Shown one piece after another: positions 47,240-56,466 of a DNA stretch of 64,000 nt. Source of the DNA: Pseudomonas sp. MWU15-20650 (GTDB taxonomy: Bacteria; Pseudomonadota; Gammaproteobacteria; Pseudomonadales; Pseudomonadaceae); contig NZ_JALJFG010000006.1 of the NCBI RefSeq assembly GCF_023242475.1, forward strand, positions 62,001 to 126,000, read 5' to 3'. The notes below the pieces were generated by a model that ran no database searches, was not told the DNA's origin, and saw nothing but the letters and a program-made list of their open reading frames with translations. How positions within the stretch are numbered: the first letter of the stretch is position 1; each line of letters begins with the position of its first letter. The position numbers and the translations under genes were made by a program.

Positions 47240-48435
47240 ACGACACTGTCGCCGTGCCAGCCCGTGACACCTCCACCCGCCGCCGCTCACTAATCGCCGG
47301 CTGCAGCGCCCATGCGGTACACGATGGCCTTACCGACGTTATCTACGTGCTGCTGCCGATCTGGCAGGCACAGTTTGCGTTGTCCTACGCCCAGGTCGGC
47401 CTGTTGCGCGGCGCTTACTCCGGGATGATGGCTGTGTTCCAGTTGATGGCCAGCCGCGCCGCCAAACGCTGGGGGCGCGTCCCCCTGTTGGTGGGGGGCA
47501 CCGCGCTCGCGGGTATTGCTTACTTAGTGGTCGGGCAAACCACCGGGTTGGGCATGTTGCTGCTGGCGTTGCTGCTGGGCGGTCTGGGCGCGAGCACCCA
47601 ACATCCACTGGCCTCCTCGATAATCACCGATGCGTACGAGGACGGGGGCGGGGTCAAGCAAGCGTTGTCCCACTACAACTTCTCCGGCGACATTGGCAAA
47701 ACCCTGATCCCAGGCGTGGTCGGCCTATTGCTGACGGTCATCAGTTGGCGCGCCAGCGCCACGCTCCTGGGCCTGCTCGGCCTGGCAGCGGCGGGGCTGC
47801 TCTGGTGGTGGCTTCCTGCTCAAGCAGCCGAACCCATCGGCACAAAAAAAACCAAGCCGCTCAGCGGCACCGGCTCCGCCGTCGGTTTGCGTGCACTGGT
47901 CCTCACCGGCACCCTCGACAGCGCCGTGCGCATGGGCTTTCTCACCTTCCTGCCGTTCCTGCTGCAAGCCAAAGGTGCGGGCACTGCCGGCATTGGCCTG
48001 GCCCTGACGCTGCTGTTCATCGGCGGCGCGTTCGGCAAACTGTTCTGCGGCTACCTCGGCACCCGTATCGGCATGATGAAGACCGTCTGGCTGACAGAAA
48101 CCAGTACGGCGCTGCTGATCGTTGCTGCGGTGTTCCTGCCGTTGACGGGGTTGATGGTGATGTTGCCGCTGCTGGGCTTGGTGCTCAATGGCACCTCTTC
48201 GGTCCTGTACGGGGCCGTGCCGGACCTGGCCGGCACGGGTAAGCGTGAGCAGGCATTTGCGGTGTTCTACACCGGCACGATTGGCGGCGGTGCAGTCGCG
48301 CCGGTGGTGTTTGGCGGGCTTGGGGATGCGCTGGGCGTCACGATGGCGGTCATGGTGCTGGCGGGGATGTTGTGGGTGACGTTGCCGTTGGCGTGGGTGG
48401 TGCAGCGGGGTTGTACGCCCCAACGAGTGGAGTGA
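47236..48435 (+). CDS. MFS transporter, fosmidomycin-resistance (Fsr)-like
   Basis: This 399-residue permease begins with a short polar N-terminus, then SAHAVHDGLTDVIYVLLPIWQAQFALSYAQVGLL. This histidine/aspartate first helix recalls Fsr-type transporters. LGGLGASTQHPLASSIITDAYEDGG follows in helix 4-5. It is coupled to the preceding MFS gene. Two consecutive permeases under one regulator suggest related or sequential substrates, which is inference. Confidence 0.84.
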   Translation: MNDTVAVPARDTSTRRRSLIAGCSAHAVHDGLTDVIYVLLPIWQAQFALSYAQVGLLRGAYSGMMAVFQLMASRAAKRWGRVPLLVGGTALAGIAYLVVGQTTGLGMLLLALLLGGLGASTQHPLASSIITDAYEDGGGVKQALSHYNFSGDIGKTLIPGVVGLLLTVISWRASATLLGLLGLAAAGLLWWWLPAQAAEPIGTKKTKPLSGTGSAVGLRALVLTGTLDSAVRMGFLTFLPFLLQAKGAGTAGIGLALTLLFIGGAFGKLFCGYLGTRIGMMKTVWLTETSTALLIVAAVFLPLTGLMVMLPLLGLVLNGTSSVLYGAVPDLAGTGKREQAFAVFYTGTIGGGAVAPVVFGGLGDALGVTMAVMVLAGMLWVTLPLAWVVQRGCTPQRVE

Positions 48436-48480
48436 TTCGCGACACATGGGCCCAACACCGGAATCCCAAATTTCAAGCAA

Positions 48481-48510
48481 AAAAAACCGGCCACCAAGGG
48501 CCGGTTTTTT
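48481..48510. terminator. Bidirectional terminator (MFS pair and tRNA-Gly)
   Basis: A 12-bp perfect stem (AAAAAACCGGCC, 48481-48492, with 48499-48510) has A and T tracts on both sides. It ends the plus-strand MFS operon and the minus-strand tRNA transcript. Confidence 0.88.
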
Positions 48511-48556
48511 TTGCCTCTCCCGTCAGGAACAACCTGACGCAAGTGCAAAATTTGAG

Positions 48557-48630
48557 TGGAGCGGGTAGAGGGAATCGAACCCTCGTCGGAAGCTTGGGAA
48601 GCTACTGTTCTACCATTAAACTATACCCGC
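48557..48630 (-). tRNA. tRNA-Gly (anticodon CCC)
   Basis: A 74-base gene on the minus strand includes the encoded CCA. The acceptor stem GCGGGTA pairs with TACCCGC. The D-arm is AGTTTAATGGTAGAAC. The anticodon loop TTCCCAA carries CCC, and the T-arm is GAGGGTTCGATTCCCTC. The sequence is close to E. coli glyU. One non-pair (T-T) is seen in the anticodon stem as I folded it. No integrase or duplicated 3' end marks it as an insertion site here. Confidence 0.93.
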
Positions 48631-48702
48631 TCAGAGCGGCTGACTTTGTACCAGATGTTTGCCCGGATTTGAAGTTTTTCTTCGAAAAATGTGTGGGTTG
48701 CG

Positions 48703-48748
48703 TGTGGCGAAGGCGCTGGCTCCATCGCGAGCCAGTGCCTTCGCCACA
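48703..48748. repeat. Large inverted repeat of a second intergenic type
   Basis: Arms of 20 bp (TGTGGCGAAGGCGCTGGCTC and GAGCCAGTGCCTTCGCCACA) differ at one position (G-T) and flank the 6-base loop CATCGC. It lies between phaG and tRNA-Gly. It may act as a phaG terminator or be a member of another REP family. Confidence 0.75.
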
Positions 48749-48761
48749 GCAAGCAATCACT

Positions 48762-49646
48762 TCAAATCGCATAGGCATGCTGCGTTTGGTCCTGCTGATA
48801 GCGCAACCGGCTGGCCGGTCGCTGCGATTTCAAAAAGCCCACCACCGCCTCACGGCTATCCCGGCAGGCCGCTTTATGCTCCATATCCAGGAAATGCCCT
48901 GTTGCCTGGATGGTGCTGAAGCTGCTGTTCGCCACATGCTGGCCAAACAGCTTGGCATCCTGGGCGCTGGTGTATTCGTCCCACTCACCGTTCAAGAACA
49001 GCACCGGGATATCGATCTGCCGGGCCGCCTTGAGGTAACACAGGCGATCGCTGTTGAGCACATGGCTGATGTGAAAGTGCATCTGCCCGTATTCGTGTTC
49101 GGCCAGGCTGCTGACGTGGCGGTAGTTGAAGCGTTTGAACAGCGACGGCAAGTGCTTGCCGATGGTGTTGTTGACCAGGTGGCCGACGCGATCGCGATCG
49201 AGGTTGCCGAGGTAGTCGACGCCACGTTCGAGATAATCACGCATGGGCGCATTGATCACCGGCGAAAACGAGCTGATCACGGCCTTTTCCACGCGGCGAG
49301 GCCGGTGCGCAAGGGCGACCAGGGTGGCAGCACCGCCCCAGGAGAAGGACAACACGTGTTCGGCGGCGAAGTGGTCGATGAGCTCCAGGAGGATCTGGCC
49401 TTCAACTTCCTTCGTCAGCATATGCTCATGGCGATTGTGGATTTTTGAGCGGCCAGCGTAAGGCTGGTCGTACAAAACCACATTGAATTGCGGGTACAGG
49501 CTTTTTACGGTTTGGGCGAAGGATGCCGTGGTGGCCATGGAGCCGTTGACCAGGATAATGGTCTTGACAGCAGCGCTCGCGCGATAGAACTCCGTGTAAA
49601 CCCGATACTGACCCTGTATATCCAACACAGCGATTTCTGGCCTCAT
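48762..49646 (-). CDS. phaG: 3-hydroxyacyl-ACP thioesterase/transferase PhaG
   Basis: This 294-residue alpha/beta-hydrolase-fold enzyme links fatty acid synthesis to medium-chain PHA by releasing 3-hydroxyacyl groups from ACP. The N-terminus MRPEIAVLDIQGQYRVYTEF is, as I recall it, nearly identical to P. putida PhaG. The nucleophile elbow is SFSWGGAATL (Ser near residue 101), and NGEWDEYTSAQDA and ATGHFLDMEHK supply the Asp and His. RhlA is a close relative, but length and N-terminus point to PhaG. The upstream frame is open but lacks similarity, so the ATG at 49644-49646 is used. A 30-bp dyad lies at 49838-49867. Confidence 0.93.
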   Translation of the reverse strand: MRPEIAVLDIQGQYRVYTEFYRASAAVKTIILVNGSMATTASFAQTVKSLYPQFNVVLYDQPYAGRSKIHNRHEHMLTKEVEGQILLELIDHFAAEHVLSFSWGGAATLVALAHRPRRVEKAVISSFSPVINAPMRDYLERGVDYLGNLDRDRVGHLVNNTIGKHLPSLFKRFNYRHVSSLAEHEYGQMHFHISHVLNSDRLCYLKAARQIDIPVLFLNGEWDEYTSAQDAKLFGQHVANSSFSTIQATGHFLDMEHKAACRDSREAVVGFLKSQRPASRLRYQQDQTQHAYAI

Positions 49647-49837
49647 GTCATAAGACTCCTGGCAAGCGGGTAGGGCGCGCAAATCACTCTGCACGAGCTT
49701 TGTGACAGGTAGGCATACGCCTGGAAAATGAGCGCCCATGTCGGTCCGATAACGGCTGGCCGGCAGGTGTTGTTATGGCGGGCTGTTTGCCTGAGGGGCC
49801 CGTAGATCAAGCGCGGGCAGGGCAAAGTGTTTCTTGG

Positions 49838-49867
49838 AAATTATGGGTGACTCATCAGTCATAATTT
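49838..49867. promoter_or_regulatory. Dyad upstream of phaG
   Basis: AAATTATG (49838-49845) and CATAATTT (49860-49867) are exact inverted arms. Inside them TGACT and AGTCA form a second inverted pair. The 304 bp between phaG and rsuA hold no gene, and this dyad is the only structure seen there. Its role as an operator is a guess. Confidence 0.4.
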
Positions 49868-49950
49868 GGCTGACGGCTTGATTCAAGCAGGTGAGGCGCC
49901 TGCTCGCAAGGCAATAAACTGGTTTTTCGCCATCATCGGCCGAACGGTCG

Positions 49951-50643
49951 TCAGACCTGTCGGATTTCGTTTTCGCTCAACGCTCGATACTCGCCTGGCG
50001 CCAACGCACGGTCCAACGCAAGTGGCCCCATCCGCTCGCGATGCAGGCAGACGACCTTGTTGTTGAAGTGCCCGAACATGCGTTTCACCTGGTGATAACG
50101 CCCTTCGACAATGCTTAAGCGCGCACGCGTTGGCCCCAGCAACTCCAATTGGGCGGGCTGGGTGGTGAGGTCCTCAAAGGCAAAATACACACCCGTGGCA
50201 AACGTCGCTGCGTACTCGGGCCCGATCCGTTGTTCAGTCTCCACGAGATAAACCTTGGGCAGCTTGGTCTCGGGTTGCGTCAGGCGCCGCGACCACTGGC
50301 CGTCATTGGTGATCAGCATCAGGCCGGTGGTGTTGAAATCCAGACGACCGGCGATATGCAGCTCGGCCTTGTCCGGTTCATCCAGCAGGTCCAGGACCGT
50401 GGGGTGTTGCGGGTCCGAGGTGGCGCTGACGCAGCCTTGGGGTTTGTGCAACATGAAGTAGCGCGCCGGTTTGCCCGGCTGCAGCACTTCACCGTCAACG
50501 CAGACACGGCTGAACTCGCGAACTTCATGATGGGGGTCGCTGACCGCCACACCGTCGACGCTCACCCGGCGCTCTGCCAGCAGTAGACGTACTTGCTGGC
50601 GATTGAAGCGCGGCAGGTTGCTGAGGAAGCGATCAACGCGCAT
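49951..50643 (-). CDS. rsuA: 16S rRNA pseudouridine(516) synthase RsuA
   Basis: This 230-residue protein has an N-terminal S4 RNA-binding domain (MRVDRFLSNLPRFNRQQVRLLLAERRVSVDG) and an RsuA-type catalytic domain: HIAGRLDFNTTGLMLITNDGQWSRRL contains the catalytic Asp. KVYLVETEQRI and EGRYHQVKRMFGHFNNKVVCLHR are the family blocks. Length matches E. coli RsuA, so U516 of 16S rRNA is the expected target. The start overlaps the upstream cysteine-rich gene by 11 bp. Confidence 0.93.
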   Translation of the reverse strand: MRVDRFLSNLPRFNRQQVRLLLAERRVSVDGVAVSDPHHEVREFSRVCVDGEVLQPGKPARYFMLHKPQGCVSATSDPQHPTVLDLLDEPDKAELHIAGRLDFNTTGLMLITNDGQWSRRLTQPETKLPKVYLVETEQRIGPEYAATFATGVYFAFEDLTTQPAQLELLGPTRARLSIVEGRYHQVKRMFGHFNNKVVCLHRERMGPLALDRALAPGEYRALSENEIRQV

Positions 50644-50845
50644 CGCGGCTGCGCAACTGTTCGTCCACTTGGGCACAACGTGGGCAGAGGCAAGCCTTGT
50701 TACGCACCTCGTCAGGCAAGGCTTCGAGCACCGCCGGATCAAGGGTGACGTTGTAGCACCAACAGGCTTGATCGGCGGTGCGTGGGTCGGCCAGGGCACA
50801 GTCGTTGCGGGCGCCGCAGGCGGGGCAAAGGGTGGGTGTGGTCAT
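50633..50845 (-). CDS. Small cysteine-rich CWC protein
   Basis: This 70-residue protein has eight cysteines in a zinc-ribbon-like pattern: LCPACGARNDC, ACWCYNV and ACLCPRCAQ. This fits the cysteine-rich CWC family (named after the CWC motif). The ATG at 50843-50845 is the start supported by the family; the longer open frame upstream has no similarity. It overlaps rsuA by 11 bp and is probably co-transcribed with it. Function unknown. Confidence 0.82.
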   Translation of the reverse strand: MTTPTLCPACGARNDCALADPRTADQACWCYNVTLDPAVLEALPDEVRNKACLCPRCAQVDEQLRSRDAR

Positions 50846-51134
50846 GGCAGGGTTCAGGCGGTATCGGGCGGGGCCTCGGAAGTCCCTGCACGATACAGCG
50901 CTGCTCAGTCCCGTTCCAGCATCACGACCCGCTGGCCGACATTCGCTCACCCACCGCAACCTGAACCTGCCGGAGATCGCCCGTGATAGGGCTGTCGATG
51001 AAACAGATATTTCTAGTTGTGTCTGAAACGCACCAGATTCGGTTTTTGATGTCAGATATTTCGTCATCCAGTGAAAGCTGAATGCCGCCCTCCAGCGTCG
51101 CTGGAGGTGCTCTTCCGCGGTCCAGGAGGCCGCC

Positions 51135-51473
51135 ATGTATCGACGACTGCTGCTTATCGCTTTGTTCGGCCTGACGCTTTCAGCGTGCGTGCCCTATTAC
51201 GATGGAGGCGCCACCTACTATCGCTCGGAGGTCTACACCGCACCGGCGCCAGCCTATTACTACGGGGGCCCGACGTATTACCCGTATGGGCGTAGCTACT
51301 ACGCGCCATCGCCTCGCTATTATTCGGGGCCGCGGTACTACCAGCCGGCACCGCGTTACTACCCACGGCCCGCTTACCGGCCCTATCCGAACCAGGGCTG
51401 GGGTAACCGCTGGGGCAATGGCGGGCAGGGCCGTGGTTCCGACCATGGAGGTGGCCGCGGCGGTCATCGTTGA
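51135..51473 (+). CDS. Tyr/Pro/Gly-rich lipoprotein
   Basis: This 112-residue protein has a lipoprotein signal (MYRRLLLIALFGLTLSAC, Cys18) and a mature part almost wholly made of YY, YYxP and GG repeats, ending in GGGRGGHR. A strong AGGAGG ribosome site precedes the ATG. A terminator hairpin follows at 51488-51514. No domain is recognised. Such low-complexity envelope lipoproteins are common in Pseudomonas and of unknown role. Confidence 0.78.
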   Translation: MYRRLLLIALFGLTLSACVPYYDGGATYYRSEVYTAPAPAYYYGGPTYYPYGRSYYAPSPRYYSGPRYYQPAPRYYPRPAYRPYPNQGWGNRWGNGGQGRGSDHGGGRGGHR

Positions 51474-51487
51474 AATGTTTTGAAAGC

Positions 51488-51514
51488 AAGCGGCGCATGA
51501 AGCGCCGCTTTTTT
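51488..51514 (+). terminator. Terminator after the Tyr-rich lipoprotein gene
   Basis: A 9-bp stem AAGCGGCGC / GCGCCGCTT with a five-base loop is followed by T6. Confidence 0.85.
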
Positions 51515-51635
51515 GTGTGTACGGTTTATTCTTACTGTCAGATTTAACAGCTATCTTTGGGGTTTCAGATGTATTTCACTACGGGAAAAGTCATTGTTTT
51601 TGTCCTGTAGAGCGAATGGGCGAACGGAACTCCCT

Positions 51636-52070
51636 ATGTTCAAACAACTGATTTTCCTGCTCTTATTGATGAGCAGCGTGATTGCTCAGGCGAGCGCTGA
51701 GCAAGGTTGCCCGTATCCGTCGACGATCAAATACGTCGCTGGCCGTTTTCAGACGTCGGATAAAACGGTGCGGTGGCTAAGCCCAAAGGTCGAGTACCGC
51801 GACTTTATCGACCTGTTCATCGGCGCAGTATTCACGCCGGGAAAGGGGCAGGAACGGGAAAACGGCTACATGGAGAAGTGCCTCTATCGTACTGGCAGCG
51901 GCGAGGTTACGGCCTTGAGGCCGGACTTGCTGGACGTCGTGACCAACATGTCGTTAAAGGAGACGTTTTACTGGCAACTCGGCACAGATGTGCTCGACCA
52001 ACCCGTGTATCTGTGCGAAGACAGACAGCCGGACAACTGCGCTTTCACGGTCAACGACAAACGGCATTGA
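51636..52070 (+). CDS. Exported DUF3757-like protein
   Basis: This 144-residue protein has a signal peptide (FKQLIFLLLLMSSVIAQASA) and a mature part beginning EQGCPYPSTIKYVAGRF. Recognisable later parts are IGAVFTPGKGQERENGYMEKCLYRTGSG and YLCEDRQPDNCAFTV, with four cysteines that could form two disulphides. This matches my memory of DUF3757 proteins, which are abundant in Pseudomonas and of unknown function. The ATG at 51636 was chosen for the signal peptide. It is convergent with the next gene. Confidence 0.72.
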   Translation: MFKQLIFLLLLMSSVIAQASAEQGCPYPSTIKYVAGRFQTSDKTVRWLSPKVEYRDFIDLFIGAVFTPGKGQERENGYMEKCLYRTGSGEVTALRPDLLDVVTNMSLKETFYWQLGTDVLDQPVYLCEDRQPDNCAFTVNDKRH

Positions 52071-52074
52071 CCTG

Positions 52075-53190
52075 TCAGTAGTCGGACAAGTCTGCCAGAG
52101 GGTTCCTACCTTCCCATGCCTTGTTGAAGTGCGCCTGCACCACCGCTTCCGGGAGTGCGTTGATATCCGGCCAATGCCAATGGGGCGTCTGGTCCTTGTC
52201 GATTAATCGCGCCCTTACCCCTTCGGCGAATTCCGGATGACGGCAACAATTGAGGCTCAAGGTGTACTCCATCTGAAACACTTGGGCCAAAGACAAATGG
52301 CGGGCGCGTTGGATCTGCTCCCACACCAGGTGCGCCGTCAGCGGGCAGCCTTCACTGAGGGTTTTGCCTGCGCGGCTCAATAGCGGGTCGGGGTGCTCGC
52401 GTAGCAGGCTCAAGGCGCGCCAGGCGCACTGCACATCACCGACATCCAACCATTCGTCGATCTGCGCACGACGCGGCAACCACTGCGCTTCGGGTTGCTG
52501 GCGGGTGGCTTCCTGGGCGAGCGCCTTGAGCAAGCTATTGAGCTGTATCGGCGTTTGTTCCTGCCAATTGAGTTGCAGCAACCCCTCAATCAGTTCGTCC
52601 AGTTGATCATCGCGCAGGAAACGGTCGGCCAGGCCCAGGTCCAGGGCATCACGGCCGTTGATGTGCGCGCCGGTGAGGCCCAGGAACAAGCCGAGCTTGC
52701 CCGGCAGGCGTGAGAGGAACCAACTGGCACCCACATCCGGGTACAGGCCGATGCTGATCTCGGGCATGGCCAAGCGGCTGCTCGGCGTGACGATGCGCAC
52801 GGACGCGCTTTGCAACAAACCCATGCCGCCGCCCAGTACATAGCCGTGCCCCCAACAGATCAACGGCTTGGGGTAGGTGTGCAGGCGATAGTCCAGGCGA
52901 TATTCGGCGGCAAAAAACTGCGCGGCCAGGGCCGGTACTTCGCCGGGTTGCTCTAGGCAGGCCAGGGCCAGGCTGCGCACTTCACCGCCGGCGCAAAAGG
53001 CTTTGGGCCCATTGCCGCGTAATAGCACGCAGGCGATGTTCGGGTCTTTGGCCCAGGTATCCAGGCGTTCCCCCAGGGCCAGGATCATCGGCAGGGAGAG
53101 GGCGTTGAGCGATTTTTCAGCGTCCAGGCTGGCGATGCCAACGCGGGCACCGTCGCTGCCGGTCAGTTCTTCGAAGTGCAGGTTCATCAT
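52075..53190 (-). CDS. Enoyl-CoA hydratase/isomerase, 3-hydroxyisobutyryl-CoA hydrolase-like
   Basis: This 371-residue crotonase-fold enzyme has oxyanion-hole and core motifs KAFCAGGEVRSLA and GHGYVLGGGMGLLQSASVRIVTPSSRLAMPEISIGLYPDVGASWFLSRL. The C-terminal extension (MEYTLSLNCCRHPEFAEGVRARLIDKDQTPHW) is typical of 3-hydroxyisobutyryl-CoA hydrolases of valine breakdown, and the length fits that group rather than plain hydratases. An alternative start lies one codon downstream. Monocistronic. Confidence 0.85.
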   Translation of the reverse strand: MMNLHFEELTGSDGARVGIASLDAEKSLNALSLPMILALGERLDTWAKDPNIACVLLRGNGPKAFCAGGEVRSLALACLEQPGEVPALAAQFFAAEYRLDYRLHTYPKPLICWGHGYVLGGGMGLLQSASVRIVTPSSRLAMPEISIGLYPDVGASWFLSRLPGKLGLFLGLTGAHINGRDALDLGLADRFLRDDQLDELIEGLLQLNWQEQTPIQLNSLLKALAQEATRQQPEAQWLPRRAQIDEWLDVGDVQCAWRALSLLREHPDPLLSRAGKTLSEGCPLTAHLVWEQIQRARHLSLAQVFQMEYTLSLNCCRHPEFAEGVRARLIDKDQTPHWHWPDINALPEAVVQAHFNKAWEGRNPLADLSDY

Positions 53191-53323
53191 GACCTCAATC
53201 GGGACAGTGAAGGATCAGTATGATCGCTTCGTAGGAAAGTGCCGGTGGCGTGTCAGATCAATTGACAAGCGGGGTCGGCTTTCCTAGGGTTCGCCTCATT
53301 CTTTTTTACAAGACAATTGAACT

Positions 53324-54016
53324 ATGACCGATGGCGACCGTATCAAACTCGAACCCAGCTGGAAACACGCCCTGCGCGATGAGTTCGAGAAGCCCTACAT
53401 GGCTCAATTGCGCGAGTTTCTGCGCCAGGAACATGCTGCTGGCAAAGAGATCTACCCGCCCGGCCCGTTGATTTTCAACGCCCTCAATTCAACACCCCTG
53501 GACAAGGTCAAGGTGGTGATCCTCGGCCAAGACCCCTACCACGGCCCTGGCCAGGCCCACGGCCTGTGCTTCTCGGTACAACCGGGCGTGCCGGCGCCGC
53601 CGTCGCTGGTCAATATCTATAAAGAACTCAAGCGCGACCTGAACATCGACATCCCCAACCACGGCTACCTGCAACGCTGGGCCGACCAGGGTGTGCTGAT
53701 GCTCAACACCACCATGACCGTGGAGCGCGCCAACGCCAACGCCCATGCGGGCAAAGGCTGGCAGTTCTTTACCGACCGAATTATCGAAGTGGTCAGTGAG
53801 CATCAGCCGCACCTGGTGTTCCTGCTGTGGGGCGCCCATGCTCAAAGCAAGCAGAAGCTCATCGATGCCACCAAGCATCTGGTGCTGACGTCGGTGCATC
53901 CGTCGCCGTTGTCCGCGTATCGCGGGTTTCTGGGGTGTGGGCATTTCAGCCGGACCAACAAGTTTCTTGAGCAAAGCGGTGAGACACCGATTGATTGGGT
54001 GTTGCCGCCTGTCTGA
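53324..54016 (+). CDS. ung: Uracil-DNA glycosylase Ung
   Basis: This 230-residue family 1 uracil-DNA glycosylase starts base excision repair by removing uracil. The catalytic water-activating motif [22 protein letters not shown] is near residue 62, the uracil-binding strand is [10 protein letters not shown], and the DNA-intercalation loop is [15 protein letters not shown]. Length is normal. It is transcribed alone. The 228 bp after it hold no gene other than the leader of the next one. Confidence 0.96.
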   Translation: MTDGDRIKLEPSWKHALRDEFEKPYMAQLREFLRQEHAAGKEIYPPGPLIFNALNSTPLDKVKVVILGQDPYHGPGQAHGLCFSVQPGVPAPPSLVNIYKELKRDLNIDIPNHGYLQRWADQGVLMLNTTMTVERANANAHAGKGWQFFTDRIIEVVSEHQPHLVFLLWGAHAQSKQKLIDATKHLVLTSVHPSPLSAYRGFLGCGHFSRTNKFLEQSGETPIDWVLPPV

Positions 54017-54244
54017 TATGTGCGAGGCGTGCTATGCCGTCTCACATCTGCAATTCGATGATTCGAAAGAATTTTATCGTTCTGGCCAGGCTGAAAAAAA
54101 CTGCAGGGGACGCAGCACCTGTTAGTTCTGACAGTATCCGCTTGGGGGCAAATTGCCTTAACTACTCTCCGTGATCTTTGGATGGGGTCAGTACCCTTTA
54201 GGTGGTCGAGGGCCTCAACCTGATAGTCGTCTAGGAGAGTCGAT

Positions 54245-56275
54245 ATGTCTGAGTACGATCCGCTTAACCCACCTTCCAGTCGTGGCACAAAAGCAGGTGT
54301 GCTGGTCCTGGATGCACCTGTTGCACCTGATGCATTAGAGCTTGAGGCAGATGACCGCGGTCATATAATACCGGTGTTTTTTCAAAGTACAGGGCTGAGG
54401 GTTGAAGTGCCTACGTTGTGGCCCGGCAATAATGTACTTGATCCAGGGGATGTCACTCTTGTCCAGTGGTTCTGGGGGGGCGAGATGTTTGATGAGAAGA
54501 GGCTGGAGGCGCCTTATGATGCTAGCGACCTGCCTGACGTTGACTCTCTGGTACCTCCCCATCTCATGGAAGTACCCGGCCTGCATAGATTGCGCTACGA
54601 GGTCATATTAAGAGAATCAAGTGGTAACCCAGGGGAGCCTTCGTTTTCGACAATATTGGACAGTGACAAGGTTGGGCCAAATAACGGCTTGCGTGGTCCG
54701 CGTTTCCAGTTCCCGCAGGTCATCGAAGATGACGGCGTAACGGATGCATATCTGGATGATCCCGCAAATCAAGATAGGGTGACAGCTACCATTGATTCGA
54801 TCTGGCCGGATATACGCCTGGGTGATGGGGTAGAGGCCTCTTTAATACCGTTGCCTTTTCTGAAGCCCTTGCGCAAACGTCCACGCCATTCGGACATCGT
54901 TGCCACCACCACCATTGTTCAAGCGCACAAGGATGGAACTCTGCCCATTGAGGTTCATTTCCCAGGTGACGTTCTTCGCGGTCTTGCCAACCGAGAATAC
55001 AACGCTCAGTACTATTTGAGAGATCGTTCGGGCCGTGAATCGGGACCTTCCCGTACCGCTCCTTTGCTAATCAATCTGATGCCTACCCCTATCGATCTGC
55101 GGCCTGTTGAAATTCCGCAGTTGGATGACGGGCGTATCACCCTCAGTGACGCCCGTGCTGACGGCGGGGTATTCATGAATATCCGCGAACTGTTCGGCTC
55201 CACAGGGGGCGATCGTCTCCTACCGTCATGGGATCTTATTCCGCTGGACCCTATCCCGATTGCTGCTATTCAGAATTGGCCTATCAAAGTGCCGATTCCC
55301 TATTCGGTGTTGGCCTCCGGCGGTTACGAGTTTGTTCCTGGGATTGTGAGGGCGGAATACCGCTGGCAAAGAGGGAATGCCCCTTCCAGGCCATCGATCA
55401 CCCGCTTTGCTGCTGTGGATCTGACGGTTGCCGGACCGGTGAGCCCGAATAACCCAGACCCTATCAACCTATTGCTGGACGTGGTGACAGTGAAGGGGGT
55501 AGATGGTGACAACCAATTGACTATCAACGACGAGGGTAAACCGGTACGCGTGATTACCTCGTTGTATGGCGCGCCCGATGTTGGTCAAACGTTGGAATTA
55601 ATGGCGGGAAGCTTTCCCGGGCCCATCGCGACCTACACCGTACAAGCGGGGGATAGCGCGGGTCAGGAAATTGAGTGGTTGGTCGACTGGAACATCATTG
55701 AGTTTTTAGAGCCAGGTTGGGTTCCTTTCTTTTACTGGACCTTCAATGGGGTCAACCGGCAACGCGCGTCAGACACGCCGGTAATGGTCAATATCGTGCG
55801 GCTCGTCGGGCTAAAACCGCTTGAGTATGTAGGAGTCGAGTACGGACCCGGTCCTGGTGCCGGGTTTATCAACTGTGCTCTGCGACCTTGGGCCAACGGC
55901 GCCGGCGTTAAAATACCTGGGGATATAGATCTCTTGGACGGCGGCGATGAGGTGATTTTGGATTGGGCCAGTTATGCGAACCCTAATGGTTCTGCCGGTG
56001 GTGTCATTCCTGAAACGATCAAGTCCTTCAGCCATACGCTGACGCCACAAGAAGCCCGTGATGGGTATGTCTTTCAGGTTCCGTTTGACCCCTACATCTT
56101 GCTTCCGGGGCTGATCAAGCCACCAGAAGGGCAAACCCACCCTCGGCATGGCTCTGCGATTGCGCGCTACCAGATCATCAAACCGGCAGGTGCAGGCATG
56201 GGATATTCCGAGCGTAGGTTGGTGTTTATCTCACTGATCCGGCCCAACTTACCGCCTTGCGTGTCGGACGATTAG
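54245..56275 (+). CDS. Large leaderless multi-beta-domain protein, unknown
   Basis: I do not recognise this 676-residue protein. It has no signal peptide or membrane helix, is acidic, and reads as four to five consecutive beta-sandwich-like units of about 100 residues, each closing with a variant of LRYEVILRESSGNPGEPS or YYLRDRSGRESGPSRTAPLLINLMPTP. A C-terminal module with FINCALRPWANGAGVKI (near residue 539) is shared with the next gene. The ATG follows CTAGGAGAG. The DNA has many more A/T-ending codons than the neighbours (for example around 54360-54480), suggesting a foreign or fast-evolving origin. It is first in a same-strand series with the 645-residue paralogue and an autotransporter. 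Confidence 0.78.
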   Translation: MSEYDPLNPPSSRGTKAGVLVLDAPVAPDALELEADDRGHIIPVFFQSTGLRVEVPTLWPGNNVLDPGDVTLVQWFWGGEMFDEKRLEAPYDASDLPDVDSLVPPHLMEVPGLHRLRYEVILRESSGNPGEPSFSTILDSDKVGPNNGLRGPRFQFPQVIEDDGVTDAYLDDPANQDRVTATIDSIWPDIRLGDGVEASLIPLPFLKPLRKRPRHSDIVATTTIVQAHKDGTLPIEVHFPGDVLRGLANREYNAQYYLRDRSGRESGPSRTAPLLINLMPTPIDLRPVEIPQLDDGRITLSDARADGGVFMNIRELFGSTGGDRLLPSWDLIPLDPIPIAAIQNWPIKVPIPYSVLASGGYEFVPGIVRAEYRWQRGNAPSRPSITRFAAVDLTVAGPVSPNNPDPINLLLDVVTVKGVDGDNQLTINDEGKPVRVITSLYGAPDVGQTLELMAGSFPGPIATYTVQAGDSAGQEIEWLVDWNIIEFLEPGWVPFFYWTFNGVNRQRASDTPVMVNIVRLVGLKPLEYVGVEYGPGPGAGFINCALRPWANGAGVKIPGDIDLLDGGDEVILDWASYANPNGSAGGVIPETIKSFSHTLTPQEARDGYVFQVPFDPYILLPGLIKPPEGQTHPRHGSAIARYQIIKPAGAGMGYSERRLVFISLIRPNLPPCVSDD

Positions 56276-56466
56276 GCGTAGTGGAGAAGGAGGTAATGCG
56301 CTTGTAATGGAAGAGATGCTCGTGGTGGTGAGCATCACAGTTGAGCCGTAAGGGGAACTGTCAAGTTTGACAGTTACGCGTTAAAGGGAAATGCCATTAA
56401 ATGAATGAGACGCCAGCAGGTTTGCCAATTCAGACCTCTGCAGGGTCGGTATACGTTTAGAAAATG

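Noticed and set aside
48557..48630. tRNA-Gly as an integration site for a genomic island
   Set aside because: No integrase gene and no repeated tRNA 3' end could be seen on either side.
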